DNA from: Novosphingobium sp. RL4 | GTDB lineage: Bacteria; Pseudomonadota; Alphaproteobacteria; Sphingomonadales; Sphingomonadaceae | Assembly: GCF_035658495.1 (NCBI RefSeq) | Contig: NZ_CP141944.1 | Span: forward strand, 646,001-710,000 | DNA length: 64,000 nucleotides | Direction: 5' to 3' | Shown here: in pieces, positions 61,989 through 64,000 of the stretch | Numbering within the stretch: position 1 is the first letter of the stretch | How the letters are laid out: every line of letters begins with the position of its first letter | The notes under the pieces: generated by a model | Databases searched by the model: none | What the model saw: the letters and a program-made list of their open reading frames with translations, nothing else | What the model was told of the DNA's origin: nothing | Translations under genes and position numbers: made by a program

Positions 61989-63155
61989 TCAGCGCGAAGA
62001 AGTGGAAACGCGGTAGATCATGACATGCTTGTAGGGCTTGCCGGGATCGACGCGGGTGGAAGGGAAGTTCGGGTGATTCGGCGAATCCGGGAACTTCTGC
62101 GGTTCCAGTGCGATGCCGTCGCCCATGCGGTAGAGGTGGCTGTTCTTGCCGATGAAGGTGCCGTCCAGGAAGTTGCCGGCGTAGAACTGCACGCCCGGTT
62201 CGGTCGTCAGCAGTTCGAGCACGCGGCCCGAAGCAGGATCTTCGAGGCGGGCGGCCAGTTCGGGAGTCTTGGTCACGCCCTTGTCGAGCGCGAAGTTGTG
62301 ATCGTAGCCACGGCCCATGACGATCTGCTCGTCCTTGCCGTCGCGGATGCCTTCGCCGACCAGGCGGGCCTTGCGGAAGTCGAACACGGTGCCGGTTACG
62401 TCACGCAGTTCGCCGGTGGGGATCAGCTTGTCGTTGACAGGGGTGTAGTGGCCGGCCGGGATCGTCAGCAGGCTCTGCAGGGCGTCGCGCGGGCTGCCTT
62501 CGCCGGCCATGTTGAAGATGGCGTGATTGGTCATGTTGAGCACGGTCGGCTTGTCGGTGGTCGCTTCGAACACGACCTGCAGGTTGCCCTTCTCGTCAAG
62601 CGAGTAGGTCACCCTGGTCTTCACCGTGCCGGGATAGCCCGAATCGCCGTCGGGGCTGACGAGCGAGAACACCGCCGTCGCCACCGGGCCGGACTTGATC
62701 GATTCGACCTTCCAGTTCTGGACGTCGAAGCCCTTGCCGCCGCCGTGCAGCGACTGGCCGTGATCGTTCTGGGGAAGCTGGTAGGTCTTGCCGTCGAGCG
62801 TGAACTTGCCGTCGGCGATGCGGTTGCCGTAGCGGCCGATGGTGGCGCCCCAGTAATTCGGGCGCTTTTCATAGCTGGCGACATCGTCATAGCCGAGCAG
62901 GATGTCGGCCGACTTGCCCTCGCGGTCGGGGGCCATCATCTTCCACAGCGTGGCGCCGTAAGTCAGGATCGTCGCCGAGACGCCGTTGGCGGCCTTGAGC
63001 GTGACCGCGCTGACTTGCGTGCCATCGGAAAGTGCGCCCGCCGGAGCCTGCGAGGCATCGGCGGCGAGTGCCGGATTCGAAAGGGAAAGGGCTGCAATGG
63101 CCAGGGCTGGGGCGGATATCGCCGTGCTTACAAACGCCTTGCGCAGTTTCCTCAT
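61989..63155 (-). CDS. galM: exported aldose 1-epimerase
   Basis: A 388-residue mutarotase with a signal peptide (about 1-31, ending ALAA). The active site has His in NRIADGKFTL-adjacent NDHGQSLHGG, the catalytic His in LNMTNHAIFN, and Glu in GIALEPQKFPDSPNHPNFPS. Periplasmic location suits conversion of imported anomers. The ATG at 63155 has a GGAG site 8 bp upstream; an ATG at 63170 is the alternative. It lies 21 bp before the dehydratase gene and is divergent from the transporter. Confidence 0.93.
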   Translation of the reverse strand: MRKLRKAFVSTAISAPALAIAALSLSNPALAADASQAPAGALSDGTQVSAVTLKAANGVSATILTYGATLWKMMAPDREGKSADILLGYDDVASYEKRPNYWGATIGRYGNRIADGKFTLDGKTYQLPQNDHGQSLHGGGKGFDVQNWKVESIKSGPVATAVFSLVSPDGDSGYPGTVKTRVTYSLDEKGNLQVVFEATTDKPTVLNMTNHAIFNMAGEGSPRDALQSLLTIPAGHYTPVNDKLIPTGELRDVTGTVFDFRKARLVGEGIRDGKDEQIVMGRGYDHNFALDKGVTKTPELAARLEDPASGRVLELLTTEPGVQFYAGNFLDGTFIGKNSHLYRMGDGIALEPQKFPDSPNHPNFPSTRVDPGKPYKHVMIYRVSTSSR

Positions 63156-63236
63156 TGCCCTAGCTCCCATATCTTTGTGTAAGTCGATTCTGCATCTTGG
63201 TTTCCGACGCGGCCCATTGACGACGCCGTGTCGCGC

Positions 63237-63252
63237 ATATAGTCCGACAAAT
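63237..63252. promoter_or_regulatory. candidate operator between galM and the sugar transporter
   Basis: ATATAGTCCGACAAAT lies in the divergent 161-bp promoter region. Its core GTCCGAC fits the GT-N3-AC pattern used by FadR-type GntR regulators of sugar-acid genes. Only one copy is seen. No regulator gene is in the window. Confidence 0.25.
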
Positions 63253-63316
63253 AGAAAGAGCGCAAGCCGGTTTGCCGCAGGGCACGGCGCGGTTCTCTGG
63301 TAAAGAGAGGATAGTC

Positions 63317-64000
63317 ATGCCCCCAGTGGTTTCATCTGGAGATGCCCCGGTGCTTCACGCGCAGCCAGCGGGCGTCCGCTACGGCCCGGCGCTGACGCTG
63401 CTTGCCAGCCTGTTTTTCATGTGGGGCTTCATCACCGTCATCAACAACACGCTGCTGCCGCACCTGCGCAGCGTGTTCGACCTGAGCTACACCCAGACGA
63501 CGCTTATCGAATCGGTGTGGTTCATCGCCTATTTCGTGGCCTCGATTCCCTCGGCGAAGCTGATCGAACGCGTCGGCTACCAGAAGTCGCTGGTCACCGG
63601 CCTGCTGATCATGGCCGCCGGCGGGCTGGGCATGATGCTGGCTGCCAGCATCCCGTCCTACGGCATCACGCTGGTCATGCTCTTCGTGATCGCCAGCGGC
63701 ATCACCCTGCTTCAGGTTGCGGCGAATCCCTATGTCGCCGTCGTCGGCAAGCCCGAGACCGCGTCCTCGCGCCTCAACCTGGTGCAGGCGCTCAACTCGG
63801 CCGGCACCATGCTGGCCCCGCTGTTCGGCGCCTACCTGATTCTTGGTCGTTCCAAGAGCGGGACCTCGGCCGCCGGCACGGTCCTGACCGATGCCGAGCG
63901 TCTGGCTGACGCCCATTCGGTGATCCTGCCTTACGCGCTGGTCGCGGTGGTGCTGGTCATTCTGGCCGTGGTGATCGCCAAGTTCCCGCTGCCCTCGATG
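63317..64000 (+). CDS. FucP-type sugar:H+ symporter, 3' end outside the window
   Basis: The first 228 residues of an MFS sugar transporter. Membrane helices 1-6 are visible. The start PALTLLASLFFMWGFITVIN and NNTLLPHLRSVFDLSYTQ, SYGITLVMLFVIASGITLLQVAANPYV and LNLVQALNSAGTMLAPLFG are characteristic of FucP (L-fucose permease) relatives. The frame is open from the ATG to the last base. The ribosome site AGAGAGG is good. Divergent from galM (161 bp), so the two likely share a regulator. Substrate could be galactose, arabinose, xylose or fucose. Confidence 0.93.
   Translation, partial: MPPVVSSGDAPVLHAQPAGVRYGPALTLLASLFFMWGFITVINNTLLPHLRSVFDLSYTQTTLIESVWFIAYFVASIPSAKLIERVGYQKSLVTGLLIMAAGGLGMMLAASIPSYGITLVMLFVIASGITLLQVAANPYVAVVGKPETASSRLNLVQALNSAGTMLAPLFGAYLILGRSKSGTSAAGTVLTDAERLADAHSVILPYALVAVVLVILAVVIAKFPLPSM

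Noticed and set aside
60174..63182. An open frame of about 1000 codons on the plus strand, opposite the dehydratase and galM genes.
   Set aside because: It is exactly antisense to two clear enzyme genes, crosses their boundary, and has His/Arg/Val-rich composition typical of GC-rich antisense frames. No domain is visible.

Overview
The window is GC-rich DNA with dense genes, long overlapping operons and frequent GTG starts. Gene content and order point to an alphaproteobacterium of the Sphingomonadales, probably Novosphingobium or a close relative. The main evidence is the run argS - SPOR protein - nagZ - scpA - scpB - tatABC, the phoH-ybeY-corC group, a DUF1489 gene beside mgtE, and a compact fli operon. 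This placement is inference; no rRNA gene is present to test it. I found no tRNA, rRNA, CRISPR, insertion sequence or plausible prophage.

Layout. 1-5.7 kb holds small-molecule redox and hydrolase genes: two SDRs (the first cut by the window edge), an aldo/keto reductase, a PLP aminotransferase, an alpha/beta hydrolase and a small unknown gene. 6.1-22.2 kb is one minus-strand flagellar block. It is read from an AAA+ sigma-54 activator (flbD-like) through fliE-F-G-H-I-J-K-L-M-N-O-P-Q-R, flhB, fliD and fliS, and ends at a FixJ-like regulator. Many start and stop codons overlap. The flagellin gene fliC is divergent at 22.5 kb. Three start regions in this block (flbD, fliC, fliD) share a TTAA...N11...GCCG element that resembles sigma-28 promoters.

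23.5-36 kb holds envelope and RNA-metabolism genes: DUF2490, DUF1489, mgtE, a cyclophilin, DUF2059, a LysR regulator, corC, ybeY, phoH, an RcnB-like protein, lipoproteins, a hydrolase, miaB, an Lpp-like lipoprotein and an L,D-transpeptidase. The miaB/lipoprotein intergenic space carries three near-palindromic 14-bp sites spaced exactly 23 bp apart. This is the most distinctive non-coding signal in the window.

36-43 kb is the housekeeping run argS to tatC, covering tRNA charging, a divisome or peptidoglycan SPOR protein, muropeptide recycling, chromosome condensation and Tat export. 43-51 kb contains an amidohydrolase, a beta-hydroxyacid dehydrogenase, threonine ammonia-lyase, the N-degron leucyltransferase bpt, a GH24 lysozyme, a fasciclin lipoprotein and a repeat-containing secreted protein. 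51-54.7 kb is nitrogen and arginine metabolism: glnB and glnA behind a sigma-54-like promoter, then argC and a stand-alone SH3 protein. 54.8-59.1 kb holds leucyl aminopeptidase, a DUF3298 lipoprotein, methionine aminopeptidase and an unknown 349-residue protein. 59-64 kb is a sugar-oxidation locus (lactonase, IlvD/Edd dehydratase, exported aldose epimerase) with a divergent FucP-type transporter that runs off the end.
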